From: Amycolatopsis balhimycina FH 1894
GTDB lineage: Bacteria; Actinomycetota; Actinomycetes; Mycobacteriales; Pseudonocardiaceae
NCBI RefSeq assembly: GCF_000384295.1
Contig: NZ_KB913037.1
Span: 4,846,868-4,910,867 of the forward strand
DNA length: 64,000 nucleotides
Direction of reading: 5' to 3'
Position 1 is the stretch's first letter; every line of letters begins with the position of its first letter. The position numbers and the translations under genes were made by a program. Below are positions 8,743 through 17,271 of the stretch, piece after piece. Below the pieces are notes generated by a model, which was not told where the DNA came from, searched no databases, and saw only the letters and a list, made by a program, of their open reading frames with translations.

Positions 8743-9614
8743 CCGGGCGGCTGGTGCACACCGGGCAGGTCGTCGTCGACCTCGTCATGGCGGTGCCGGC
8801 CCTGCCACCTCCGGGCGGTGACGTCCTGGCGTCGTCGACGAACCTGGTGCCCGGCGGCGGTTTCAACGTCATGGCCGCTGCTGCGCGCTCCGGCGCCCGC
8901 GTGCTCTACGCGGGCAGCCACGGCACCGGCGGTTTCGGCGACCTCGCCCGCGCGGCCCTCGCGGCCGAGGGCGTGGAACTGGCGCACGAACCGATGTCCG
9001 AAGTGGACACCGGCGTCGTCGTGGTGCTGGTCGACGGGACCGGTGAGCGCACCTTCGCGACCGGCACCGGCGCCGAAGGACGGCTGCGCGCCGAACTGCT
9101 CGACCGGGTCCTCCCAAAGAATGACGACGTGGTCTACGTGAGCGGATACAGTTTGGTGCACGAGATCAACCGCGCGGCGCTCCTCGGCTGGTTACCCCGG
9201 CTACCCGGCTCGAGGATCCTGTTCGACCCCGGCCCACTCATCGCTGACATCGACCCTGGAGACCTTCATGACATTCTGTCCACAATAGACATAATGAGCT
9301 GCAACGCCCGTGAAGCCGAGGTGCTCGGCGAGCTGCCCCCGGTCGCTGTCGTCCGTGACGGCGCGAAGGGGTGCCGGGTCCACGAAAACGGCCACATCAC
9401 CGACGTCCCCGGCTTCCCGGTCGACGCCGTGGACACCAATGGCGCGGGAGACACGCACTGCGGTGTACTGGCCGCGGAGCTGCTGCGCGGCAGTACTCTC
9501 CTCGACGCCGCCGTGCGCGCCAACGCGGCGGCCGCCCTTTCGGTGACCCGCCGCGGCCCGGCGACCGCGCCGGTCCGGGAGGAGATCGACGAGCTCGTGG
9601 AGGCCACACCATGA
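8739..9614 (+). CDS. PfkB/ribokinase-family sugar or nucleoside kinase
   Basis: 291 aa with an ATGA overlap to the preceding gene. The substrate-side signature GGGFNVMAAAARSGA lies in the first 60 residues, and the ATP/catalytic signature DTNGAGDTHCG is at 232-242 with catalytic base Asp238. It probably phosphorylates the ribose or nucleoside released by the glycohydrolase encoded next to it. The gene order matches E. coli yegU-yegV. Length and motifs are complete. The exact substrate cannot be read from the sequence. Confidence 0.88.
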   Translation: MTGRLVHTGQVVVDLVMAVPALPPPGGDVLASSTNLVPGGGFNVMAAAARSGARVLYAGSHGTGGFGDLARAALAAEGVELAHEPMSEVDTGVVVVLVDGTGERTFATGTGAEGRLRAELLDRVLPKNDDVVYVSGYSLVHEINRAALLGWLPRLPGSRILFDPGPLIADIDPGDLHDILSTIDIMSCNAREAEVLGELPPVAVVRDGAKGCRVHENGHITDVPGFPVDAVDTNGAGDTHCGVLAAELLRGSTLLDAAVRANAAAALSVTRRGPATAPVREEIDELVEATP

Positions 9615-11044
9615 CCGGTACCCGCAGGCTCGAGGTGGAGACCAACGGCCTCGACGTGATCGACGACGCCGAGCGCCGCGGGACGCCACGCCAGCTGTTC
9701 TGGCCCTGGTTCGGCGCGAACGTTTCGGTGCTGGGGCTGAGCTACGGCTCGTTCACCCTGGGCTTCGGCATCTCGTTCGGGCAGGCGCTGGTCGCCGGTG
9801 TGGTCGGCATCCTCTTCTCGTTCCTGCTGTGCGGGTTCATCGCCATCGCGGGCAAACGCGGGTCGGCGCCGACGATGCTGCTCTCGCGCGCGGCGTTCGG
9901 CGTCCGCGGCAACCGGCTGCCGTCGGCGATCTCGTGGCTGCTCACGGTGGGCTGGGAAACCGTGCTGACCGCGTTGGCGACGCTGGCCACGGCGACGGTG
10001 TTCGAACGCCTGGGCTGGGGCGGCGGGACACCGACGAAGGCGATCGCGCTGGTCGTCGTGGCCGCCCTGACCGTCGCCGCCGGTGTGCTCGGCTTCGACG
10101 CGATCATGAAGCTGCAGACGTGGATCACCTGGATCACCGGCGTGCTCACGGTCGTCTACGTCGTCCTCGTGGCCGGCGACGTCCACTGGGACGCGGTGCG
10201 GGCGCTGCCGTCGGGCTCGGCGCAGCAATGGGTCGGCGCGCTGGTGTTCCTGATGACCGGCTTCGGCCTCGGCTGGGTCAACGCGGCCGCGGACTACTCG
10301 CGCTACCTGCCGCGGTCGTCGTCGAGCCGCGGCGTGGTCGGCTGGACGACGTTCGGCGCCTCCGTGGCGCCGCTGGTGCTGCTGGTGTTCGGGCTGCTGC
10401 TGGCCGGGTCCTCGCCGGACCTGAACAAGGCGATCGCGGCCGACCCGATCGGCGCGCTGACGACGTTGCTGCCGCTGTGGTTCCTGGTGCCGTTCGCGAT
10501 CGTCGCGGTGCTCGGCCTGGTCGGCGGCGCGGTGCTGGACATCTATTCGTCAGGGCTGGCGCTGCTCTCGGCCGGGCTGCGCGTGCCGCGGCCGGTGGCG
10601 GCGCTCGTCGACGGCGTGATCATGGTGCTGGGCACGGTCTACATCGTGTTCTTCGGCGGCGAGTTCCTCGGCCAGTTCCAGGGTTTCCTGGTGACGCTGG
10701 GCGTGCCCGTCGCGGCGTGGTGCGGCGTGATGCTCGCGGACGTCCTGTTGCGGCGCCGCGACTACGCCGAGCAGGAGCTGTTCGACCCGGCCGGCCGCTA
10801 CGGCGACGTCCGGGCCGGGCCGATCGCGCTGGTGCTGGTGGCGACCGCACTCGGCTGGGGCCTGGTGACGAACGCGTCGGCGGACTGGCTGAAGTGGCAG
10901 GGTTACCTCCTCGAGCCGTTCGGCCTCGGCGGCCGGGACGGCTCGTGGGCGTTCGCGAACCTCGGTGTCCTGCTGGCGCTGGTGCTCGGCTTCGCCGTCA
11001 CGCTGCTGACCCGGCGGCGCGTCCGGGCGCAGGAGACGGCGTGA
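9611..11044 (+). CDS. NCS1-family nucleobase (cytosine/purine) permease
   Basis: 477 aa, predicted 12 transmembrane helices, with an ATGA overlap to the kinase gene. The N-terminus (RRGTPRQLFWPWFGANVSVL) and the helix with ADYSRYLP are typical of NCS1 cytosine/purine/allantoin transporters. It probably imports the base or nucleoside that the glycohydrolase, kinase and cysteine hydrolase process. In yegTUVW the transporter is an MFS nucleoside carrier, so this would be a non-homologous replacement. The substrate is inferred only at the class level. Confidence 0.88.
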   Translation: MTGTRRLEVETNGLDVIDDAERRGTPRQLFWPWFGANVSVLGLSYGSFTLGFGISFGQALVAGVVGILFSFLLCGFIAIAGKRGSAPTMLLSRAAFGVRGNRLPSAISWLLTVGWETVLTALATLATATVFERLGWGGGTPTKAIALVVVAALTVAAGVLGFDAIMKLQTWITWITGVLTVVYVVLVAGDVHWDAVRALPSGSAQQWVGALVFLMTGFGLGWVNAAADYSRYLPRSSSSRGVVGWTTFGASVAPLVLLVFGLLLAGSSPDLNKAIAADPIGALTTLLPLWFLVPFAIVAVLGLVGGAVLDIYSSGLALLSAGLRVPRPVAALVDGVIMVLGTVYIVFFGGEFLGQFQGFLVTLGVPVAAWCGVMLADVLLRRRDYAEQELFDPAGRYGDVRAGPIALVLVATALGWGLVTNASADWLKWQGYLLEPFGLGGRDGSWAFANLGVLLALVLGFAVTLLTRRRVRAQETA

Positions 11045-11568
11045 AGGCGGTCCTGGCGGTCATCGACCTGCAGAACGTGTTCGCCGACCCGGCGAGCCCG
11101 TGGTTCACCCCGCGGTTCGCCGAGGTGGTGCCGCCGATCCGGCGCCTGGTGACGGCGTTCGGCGACGACGTCGTGTTCACCCGGTTCGTCGCGCCCCGGC
11201 AGCCGGAAGGGGCGTGGAAGCAGTACTACGCGCAGTGGCCGTTCGCCCTTCAGCCGCCGGACGCGCCGCTGTACCAAGTGGTCGGCGCGTTCCAGCCCAA
11301 GTCCACTGTGGACGCGACGACGTTCGGCAAGTGGCACGCGCGGATGGCGACCCGGGTGGGCGGCGCGAGCCTGGTCCTGGCGGGCGTGTCCACGGACTGC
11401 TGCGTCCTTTCGACGGCGTTGGCCGCGGCGGACGCGGGCGTCGACGTCACAGTGGTGGCCGACGCGTGCGCGAGCGTGGACGACGAGAGCCACGCGAAGG
11501 CGCTGGACATCATGCGGCTGTACGGCCCGCTGGTGAAGGTGGCCACAACGGCGGAAGTGCTGGGCTAA
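11041..11568 (+). CDS. Cysteine hydrolase, isochorismatase family
   Basis: 175 aa with a GTG start overlapping the permease stop (GTGA). It has the isochorismatase-like fold: Asp9 in AVIDLQN, a nucleophile region STDCCV (Cys120/121), and a basic residue region KWHARM between them. Such enzymes hydrolyse amides or ureido groups (nicotinamide, ureidoacrylate, biuret) as well as isochorismate. As the last gene of the five-gene operon it may act on a nitrogen product of base breakdown. The substrate is unknown. Confidence 0.85.
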   Translation: MKAVLAVIDLQNVFADPASPWFTPRFAEVVPPIRRLVTAFGDDVVFTRFVAPRQPEGAWKQYYAQWPFALQPPDAPLYQVVGAFQPKSTVDATTFGKWHARMATRVGGASLVLAGVSTDCCVLSTALAAADAGVDVTVVADACASVDDESHAKALDIMRLYGPLVKVATTAEVLG

Positions 11569-11578
11569 CCTTGGCTCG

Positions 11579-14500
11579 GTGAGCCTCGAAGCCTCGGCGA
11601 TCGCGTTGACCACGGCGGTGGTGAAGGCCGCCGCGAAGATCTGGCTCCGGGACCGCCCGATCGCAGCTGATGCTGCTGCGAAGGTGTTCGACCTGCTGGA
11701 GAAGCAGGTCACGGGCCTCAACGACCAGCGCAAGCTGCGGCTGCTGTTCACCAATCTCGAGTCCCGCGTGGCGGACCGGCTCCTGCCCTTCCTCGAGGTC
11801 GAGTTCCGGGCCCTGCCGGACAACGAGCGGACCGCCACGGTGAACGCGGCGCGCGAGACGTTCGAGCGTGCCGCGCTGACCGACGACGACCTCTTCGCCA
11901 CCGACCTCGACGCGGCTTACCTGTACCGCTACCTGCTCCGGACGGCCCCCGGCGCCTCTGCGCTCCTCTCGGCCGACGCGACGGCGCTGTATCGGCGAGT
12001 ACTCCGCGAGTGCTGCGCGTACCTCGTGCAGGTGACGAGCACCCTGCCCCGGTTCCAGCCGGGCGCGCTCGTCGAGATCCTCCGCCGTGAGACGGAGATC
12101 CTGGAGACGGTCCGGAACGTGCTCGCGGCATTGCCGGAACGCCGGCACCCGGAGGACTTCGCGGCCGACTTCAGGCGCCAAGTCGTGACGGCACTGGATC
12201 GGATGGCCCTGTTCGGCGCGGGCCTGACCGACGCGACCCGCCTGTACCCGCTGTCAGTGGCGTATCTGAGTCTGAGCATCAGCGCCGACCACGACGACGG
12301 ACCGGCTGACCGGATAGAGCACGTGCTGCCGCGATCGTCGCGGATTCTGCTTCGCGGAGAGGCCGGATCGGGCAAGACGACACTGCTGCAGTGGCTGGCC
12401 GTCCAGTGCGCGAGCCGAGAGCTGCAGGACGTCGACGGCTGGTCGGACGTGGAGCCTTTCCTGGTGCGGTTGCGGCGGTTCAGCCGGTCACCACTGCCGA
12501 CGCCGGAGCACTTCCTCGACGAGATCGGCCGGCACATCGCCGACGAGATGCCGTCCGGCTGGGTGCAGCAGCGACTGCGCCGCGGCCAGGCCGTCCTGCT
12601 CGTCGACGGCCTGGACGAGCTCCCGGACGAGCGTCGCCGTGAGGTACGCGAGTGGCTTCGCGAACTCGTCGGCGCGTTCCCGCGCGCCCGGTTCGTCGTG
12701 ACCACCCGCCCGTCCGCGGTGGCCCCCGGCTGGCTGCGCGGCGACGGGTTCACCGAGGTTCGGCTGCAGCCGATGACGCCTCGTGACGTCCGGACGTTCG
12801 TCAAGCGGTGGCACCGGGCGATGCCTGCCGTCGAAGACCGCGGCGACGCGCTGGTCGACGCCATCGTCGCCCGAAGCGCGTTGCGGCGACTGGCCGAGAA
12901 CCCGTTGATGTGCGCGCTGCTCTGCGCGCTCCACCACGAAGGCAACGGGCGGCTGCCGGACAACCGCATGGAGCTCTACGAGGTCGCATTGCGAATGCTG
13001 CTCGACAGCCGGGACATCGAGCGCCGGATCGAAGCGACCGTCCGGCTTTCCCTGACCGAGAAGCTCGTGCTGCTGCGGAACCTGGCGTACTGGCTGGTCC
13101 GCAACGGCCACACGGACGTCCCGGCCGTCGACGCCGAAGCCCGCATCGCGGCGAAGCTGCGTTCGATGGGGCAGATCGACGTCACCCCGCGAACGGTGTT
13201 CCGCCACCTGCTGGATCGTGGCGGCGTGCTGCGCGAGCCGGTTCCAGGCCGGGTCGACTTCGTGCACCGGACGTTCCAGGAGTACCTGGCCGCACAGGCG
13301 GCGGTCGAAGAGGACGACATCGGAATCCTCACAGCGAACGCACACCTGGACGAGTGGCGTGAAGTGGTCGTGCTGGCCGCGGGGCACGCTCATCCCGCGC
13401 AGCGTGAGCGCCTGCTGGACGGAATCCTCAGCTGGGACGCGGAAGAGCCGCAGCGGCTGAAGCTGGACCTGGTGGCGTTGGCTTGCCTGGAGACTTCGCC
13501 CGAGCTGAGTGAGCGGTTGCGGAACGAGATCGAGGATCGCGCGAGCACCCTGATCCCGCCGAACAGCTCCGACGTGGCCGACGCGTTGGCGGCGGCGGGC
13601 GAGTTCGTACTGGACCTGCTGGTCGGCTGCGAACCTGAGCCGGCGCAGGTTCCGTTCCTCATCCACGCCGCCGCTCTCATCGGCGGCCCGGCGGCGCTCG
13701 ACCTGATCGCACGGCATCGCAGAAGCAACGACCCTCGAGTCGTCAGTGAACTCCTCGCGGCCGATGCACAGTTCGAACCCGAGGAGTACGCAGAACGAGT
13801 GCTGGCCGATTCGCCTCTGTTCGATGGATACCTCAGCTTGTACGACCCGGCGAAGCTGGTGATAGTGCCCCGCCTCCGTCATCTCGAACGGCTGCGCTGC
13901 CGGTTCACCGATGGCTACGGGCGACTCGACTTCATGCGCGATCTGCCTCGGCTCGATTCGCTCGTGGTCGAGGACATCGCCGGCTACGACCTGCCCTCGT
14001 TGTCGGGCACCGGACTGACCCACTTGACGCTGACCGGTCCCCCGTTGCGGGAGTCGACGGATCTCAGCCCGCTCGCCGAAGTCCGTGGGTTGCGCTCGAT
14101 CGAAGCTCGGGTCGCCACCCACGGCTGGCCGGCGCTGGCCGAACTGCCCGAGCTGAAGCACCTGCAGCTGAGCTGGATCCACGACGCCGCCGAGCTGGCC
14201 GACCTGGTGCCGCTGACCGGCCTGCGGTCACTGTCCCTGAGCCATGTCTTCCGGCTCGACGACCTCACACCGCTCGAGTTCCTGGCCGCGCCGACCTCTC
14301 TCGCTTTCCTCTCCTGCAAGGCACTCGAAGACGTATCGCTGCTCACCCGGTGGGCGGCCGGCCTCCGGTGGCTGCGCCTCATCGCATGCCCACCCGCGGA
14401 TCCGGCGCCGATCGCCGAACTGACCAACCTGCGGCTGCTCGACCTGACCGCGACCGACCTGCCGGACCTGGCGCTGCTGTCCGGGCTCCGGCACCTGGAG

Positions 14501-14719
14501 GACCTGCGGTTGCGGGATCTGCGCGGCATGCCCGAGTTGACCCCGCTCGCCGATCTCGGCCGGCTCAAGAAGCTGACCGTGACGGGGATGGGCCGGCTCG
14601 ACCTGCGGCCGCTCGCCGGGCGGTCGCAGCTCCGCATCCACGTCAGCGATCTGGTCGAGCCGGTCGGGGTGCAGCTGCTCGGACCGGACAGCACCGTCGT
14701 GACCATCCAGGACCGCTGA
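11579..14719 (+). CDS. NLR-like NACHT ATPase with helical N-terminus and leucine-rich C-terminus
   Basis: 1046 aa from GTG 11579, 10 nt after the salvage operon. Residues 1-230 are all-helical with no enzymatic motif, like the NACHT N-terminal helical domains of actinobacteria. The NACHT ATPase has Walker A GEAGSGKTT (260-268) and Walker B VLLVDGLDE (339-347), followed by the NPLMCALLCALHH helix and the VHRTFQEYLAAQ motif typical of STAND proteins. From about 760 to 1030 there are leucine-rich repeats (LRSLSLSHVF, LRLLDLTATD, LEDLRLRDLR). This is the architecture of bacterial NLR-like proteins, some of which defend against phage. No separate toxin domain or partner gene is seen, so the helical domain may be the effector or its adaptor. 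Confidence 0.88.
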   Translation: MSLEASAIALTTAVVKAAAKIWLRDRPIAADAAAKVFDLLEKQVTGLNDQRKLRLLFTNLESRVADRLLPFLEVEFRALPDNERTATVNAARETFERAALTDDDLFATDLDAAYLYRYLLRTAPGASALLSADATALYRRVLRECCAYLVQVTSTLPRFQPGALVEILRRETEILETVRNVLAALPERRHPEDFAADFRRQVVTALDRMALFGAGLTDATRLYPLSVAYLSLSISADHDDGPADRIEHVLPRSSRILLRGEAGSGKTTLLQWLAVQCASRELQDVDGWSDVEPFLVRLRRFSRSPLPTPEHFLDEIGRHIADEMPSGWVQQRLRRGQAVLLVDGLDELPDERRREVREWLRELVGAFPRARFVVTTRPSAVAPGWLRGDGFTEVRLQPMTPRDVRTFVKRWHRAMPAVEDRGDALVDAIVARSALRRLAENPLMCALLCALHHEGNGRLPDNRMELYEVALRMLLDSRDIERRIEATVRLSLTEKLVLLRNLAYWLVRNGHTDVPAVDAEARIAAKLRSMGQIDVTPRTVFRHLLDRGGVLREPVPGRVDFVHRTFQEYLAAQAAVEEDDIGILTANAHLDEWREVVVLAAGHAHPAQRERLLDGILSWDAEEPQRLKLDLVALACLETSPELSERLRNEIEDRASTLIPPNSSDVADALAAAGEFVLDLLVGCEPEPAQVPFLIHAAALIGGPAALDLIARHRRSNDPRVVSELLAADAQFEPEEYAERVLADSPLFDGYLSLYDPAKLVIVPRLRHLERLRCRFTDGYGRLDFMRDLPRLDSLVVEDIAGYDLPSLSGTGLTHLTLTGPPLRESTDLSPLAEVRGLRSIEARVATHGWPALAELPELKHLQLSWIHDAAELADLVPLTGLRSLSLSHVFRLDDLTPLEFLAAPTSLAFLSCKALEDVSLLTRWAAGLRWLRLIACPPADPAPIAELTNLRLLDLTATDLPDLALLSGLRHLEDLRLRDLRGMPELTPLADLGRLKKLTVTGMGRLDLRPLAGRSQLRIHVSDLVEPVGVQLLGPDSTVVTIQDR

Positions 14720-14756
14720 CACCGGACGTCCAACCGGGCGAAGTAGATTCGCCTCC

Positions 14757-15590
14757 GTGATCGACCACATCAGCATCCCCACCGAGGCCGGTACCTTCGA
14801 CGCCATCGCGGCCGGGCCCGAGGACGGGCGGCCCGTGTTGCTGCTGCACGGCTTCCCCGAAGCCGCCACCGAGTGGGAGCACCAGGTCGCCACTCTCGGG
14901 GTGCTCGGGTTCCGGGCCGTCGCGCCGGATCAGCGGGGGTACTCGCCGGACGTGCGGCCCGAGCAGGCGGGCGACTACTCGATCGATCACCTCGTCGGGG
15001 ACGTCGTCACCGTCACGGAAGCACTGGGCTGGCCGAAGTTCGACCTCGTCGGGCACGACTGGGGTGGCGCCGTCGCGTGGTGGACCGCCGACGCGCACCC
15101 GGAGCGGCTGCGCAGCCTCACCGTCGTGTCGACGCCGCACCCCGCCGCGCTCGCCGGCGCCATGAAGACCGACGAGGACCAGTACCTGCGCACCCGCTAC
15201 CTGACCGAGTGGCGGCAGACCCGCGTCACCGAGCGGCGGATGCTGGAGAACGACGCCCGTGCGCTGCGCGACATGTTCGAGCGGCGGGTGTCGCCGTCCA
15301 AGGTCGACGACTACGTGCGGCGCCTGGCCGAGCCGGGCGCGCTCACCGCCGCGCTCAACTGGTATCGCGCGGGCCGGCCGGGCGGGAAGATCGGCAAGAT
15401 CTCCGTGCCGACGCTGTACATCTGGAGCACCGAAGACGTCTCGTTCGGTTCCACCGCCGCGCTCGACACCGCCAACTGGGTCACCGGGCCCTACCGCTTC
15501 GAAATGCTCGAAGACGTCACGCACTGGGTTCCCGAGGAGGCTCCGGAGGCCGTCACGACGCTGCTCGTCGAGCACCTCAACGCGCGGTAA
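14757..15590 (+). CDS. Alpha/beta hydrolase (epoxide-hydrolase-like)
   Basis: 277 aa with a GTG start. It has LLLHGFPE with the oxyanion HG near residue 31, the nucleophile elbow GHDWGG with Asp101, and His256 in DVTHWVPEE. An Asp nucleophile in GHDWGG, together with the HGFPE motif, points to epoxide hydrolases or haloalkane dehalogenase relatives rather than Ser esterases. The cytosolic substrate is unknown. It stands alone between the NACHT gene and idi, 37 nt after the former. Confidence 0.85.
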   Translation: MIDHISIPTEAGTFDAIAAGPEDGRPVLLLHGFPEAATEWEHQVATLGVLGFRAVAPDQRGYSPDVRPEQAGDYSIDHLVGDVVTVTEALGWPKFDLVGHDWGGAVAWWTADAHPERLRSLTVVSTPHPAALAGAMKTDEDQYLRTRYLTEWRQTRVTERRMLENDARALRDMFERRVSPSKVDDYVRRLAEPGALTAALNWYRAGRPGGKIGKISVPTLYIWSTEDVSFGSTAALDTANWVTGPYRFEMLEDVTHWVPEEAPEAVTTLLVEHLNAR

Positions 15591-15676
15591 CGGCGCGTCA
15601 CACCGCCGGGCGGACGGGCGGTAACCCACCCGCCTTGCGGTACGGCTCGCCGCGGCCCGTCGTGTTCACTGGGCGG

Positions 15677-16261
15677 GTGGACACCGCGACCGAACCCGAG
15701 ACCGAACAGATCGTCTTCGTCACCGAGGACGGCGTGCCCACCGGTGAGACCGGCCCGAAACTGGCCAGCCACCACGAACACACCCGGTTGCACCTGGCCT
15801 TCTCGTGTTACGTGCTGCGCCGCAGCGACAACGCCCTGCTGATCACCCAGCGCGCCCTCCACAAGAAGGTCTGGCCGGGAGTCTGGACCAACAGCGTCTG
15901 CGGCCACCCCGCACCCGGCGAATCCCTCGAGGACGCCGTCCTCCGGCGCGCAGCCTACGAGCTCGGGGTGCCTTCGCTGGCCGGGCTGCACTGCGTGCTG
16001 CCGGCCTACCGCTACCGGACGCCGCCGTTCCAGGGGATCGTCGAGAACGAGTTCTGCCCGGTGTTCGCGGCGTGGGCCGACGCCGAGCCGGCGCCGAACC
16101 CGGCCGAGGTCGGCGACTGGCGCTGGGTCAGCTGGCCCGGCTACACCGAGCTACTGAACGATCCGACGGCTAATGTGAGTTACTGGGCCAAGGACCAGTT
16201 CTCCCAGCTCAAGGACATTGAGCCGTTCGCCGGACTCGCAACACCACACTCCGCAGAGTAA
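15677..16261 (+). CDS. idi: Isopentenyl-diphosphate delta-isomerase, type I
   Basis: 194 aa. A Nudix-like enzyme that interconverts IPP and DMAPP for isoprenoids. The catalytic cysteine is Cys75 in TNSVCGHP, the metal region is RRAAYELGV, and the catalytic glutamate region is ENEFC (123-127). ITQRALHKKVWPGVWTN is the classic type I signature. The GTG at 15677 was chosen; a GTG at 15662 would add five residues. No other isoprenoid gene is adjacent. Confidence 0.93.
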   Translation: MDTATEPETEQIVFVTEDGVPTGETGPKLASHHEHTRLHLAFSCYVLRRSDNALLITQRALHKKVWPGVWTNSVCGHPAPGESLEDAVLRRAAYELGVPSLAGLHCVLPAYRYRTPPFQGIVENEFCPVFAAWADAEPAPNPAEVGDWRWVSWPGYTELLNDPTANVSYWAKDQFSQLKDIEPFAGLATPHSAE

Positions 16262-16360
16262 CCGCCCGGCTCCCGTTTGAGCGAAATTCACCTTCTTCCG
16301 CACCGACGTCTCAAGCGCGGCCTCCGCCGCGACGACAACCAATGCGTGGTGGAGGTGGGC

Positions 16361-17062
16361 ATGGTCGCCGAGGGCGACGGCGCGATGCCCCGGCCTGGCG
16401 GCCCGCCGCACCAGCCGGACCTGCTTCGCCTCCACGAGGCCATCGCCGGCCTCTTCGCCACCCAGGGCGACTGGCGCCGTGCCTACCAGCACCTGCGGTC
16501 CGCGCTGGACATCGCCCGCGACGGCAGCCTGCGCGACGCGCTGACGTCGAGCTACAACCGCCGTTACCTCGACGAGCGGCTGTACGGACCGTTCACCGAA
16601 CGACAGGCGGCGCGTTCGCCGCTGGGCATCGCGCTCGTCGACGTCGACCGCTTCAAGAGCGTCAACGACACGTACGGTCACCTCGTCGGCGACCGCGTCC
16701 TCCGCCGGGTCGCCGACCTCCTCCAGGAGAACCTGCCGCCGGACGGCTTCTGCGCCCGCTACGGCGGCGAGGAGTTCGTGCTGTGGCTGCCGGGGGTCGA
16801 CGCCGGGCACGCCGTCCGCATCGTCGACGACGCCCGCCTCCGCGTCGCCCGTCATCCCTGGTCAGAACTCCAGCCGGGGCTGCGGGTCACCATCAGCGCC
16901 GGCCTGGCGCACCACGCACCGGGATCCGGGACGACGCCCACGTCACCCGAGCGGCAGCTGCGCAGCGCGGACACCTTGCTTTATGCGGCCAAACGTGCGG
17001 GCCGGAACAAAGTGGCCTATCACGACGCGCAAACGACACAGTTAATAACCCACTCTGAGTAA
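16361..17062 (+). CDS. Diguanylate cyclase (GGDEF domain)
   Basis: 233 aa from the ATG at 16361, which has GGAGG five nt before it; the TTG at 16277 would be longer but has no ribosome site. The active-site motif is YGGEEF (134-139), with DVDRFKSVNDTYGH upstream (metal and substrate binding) and an N-terminal helical, TPR-like segment (RAYQHLRSALDIARDG). The residues before GGEEF lack the RxxD inhibitory site. It makes c-di-GMP, which the RsiG encoded 18 kb away can sense. No membrane segment is seen, so it is cytosolic. Confidence 0.88.
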   Translation: MVAEGDGAMPRPGGPPHQPDLLRLHEAIAGLFATQGDWRRAYQHLRSALDIARDGSLRDALTSSYNRRYLDERLYGPFTERQAARSPLGIALVDVDRFKSVNDTYGHLVGDRVLRRVADLLQENLPPDGFCARYGGEEFVLWLPGVDAGHAVRIVDDARLRVARHPWSELQPGLRVTISAGLAHHAPGSGTTPTSPERQLRSADTLLYAAKRAGRNKVAYHDAQTTQLITHSE

Positions 17063-17271
17063 CACAAACACCGCATTACTCCGGTTTGCCGACAAGGTGC
17101 ATCACCCGTTTGTCGACGCACACCGGCCGTTCGTCGACTCAAGGTGAAGAAAATTCCGGGAGGGTGTCGTCACGAACGGGGGGTATCCGTACGATAACGA
17201 AAACCTCCGGGGAACGATCACCTCCTGCGGGGGAAGACGGCCATGTAGACCCGTGTTCGAAAGGAGACCGA

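Noticed and set aside
12488..14182. 564-codon minus-strand ORF across the NACHT gene
   Set aside because: Gln/Arg/Val-rich with no motif; mirrors the codon bias of the true gene.
16277..16360. TTG 16277 as start of the diguanylate cyclase
   Set aside because: No ribosome site; the ATG at 16361 has GGAGG at good distance.
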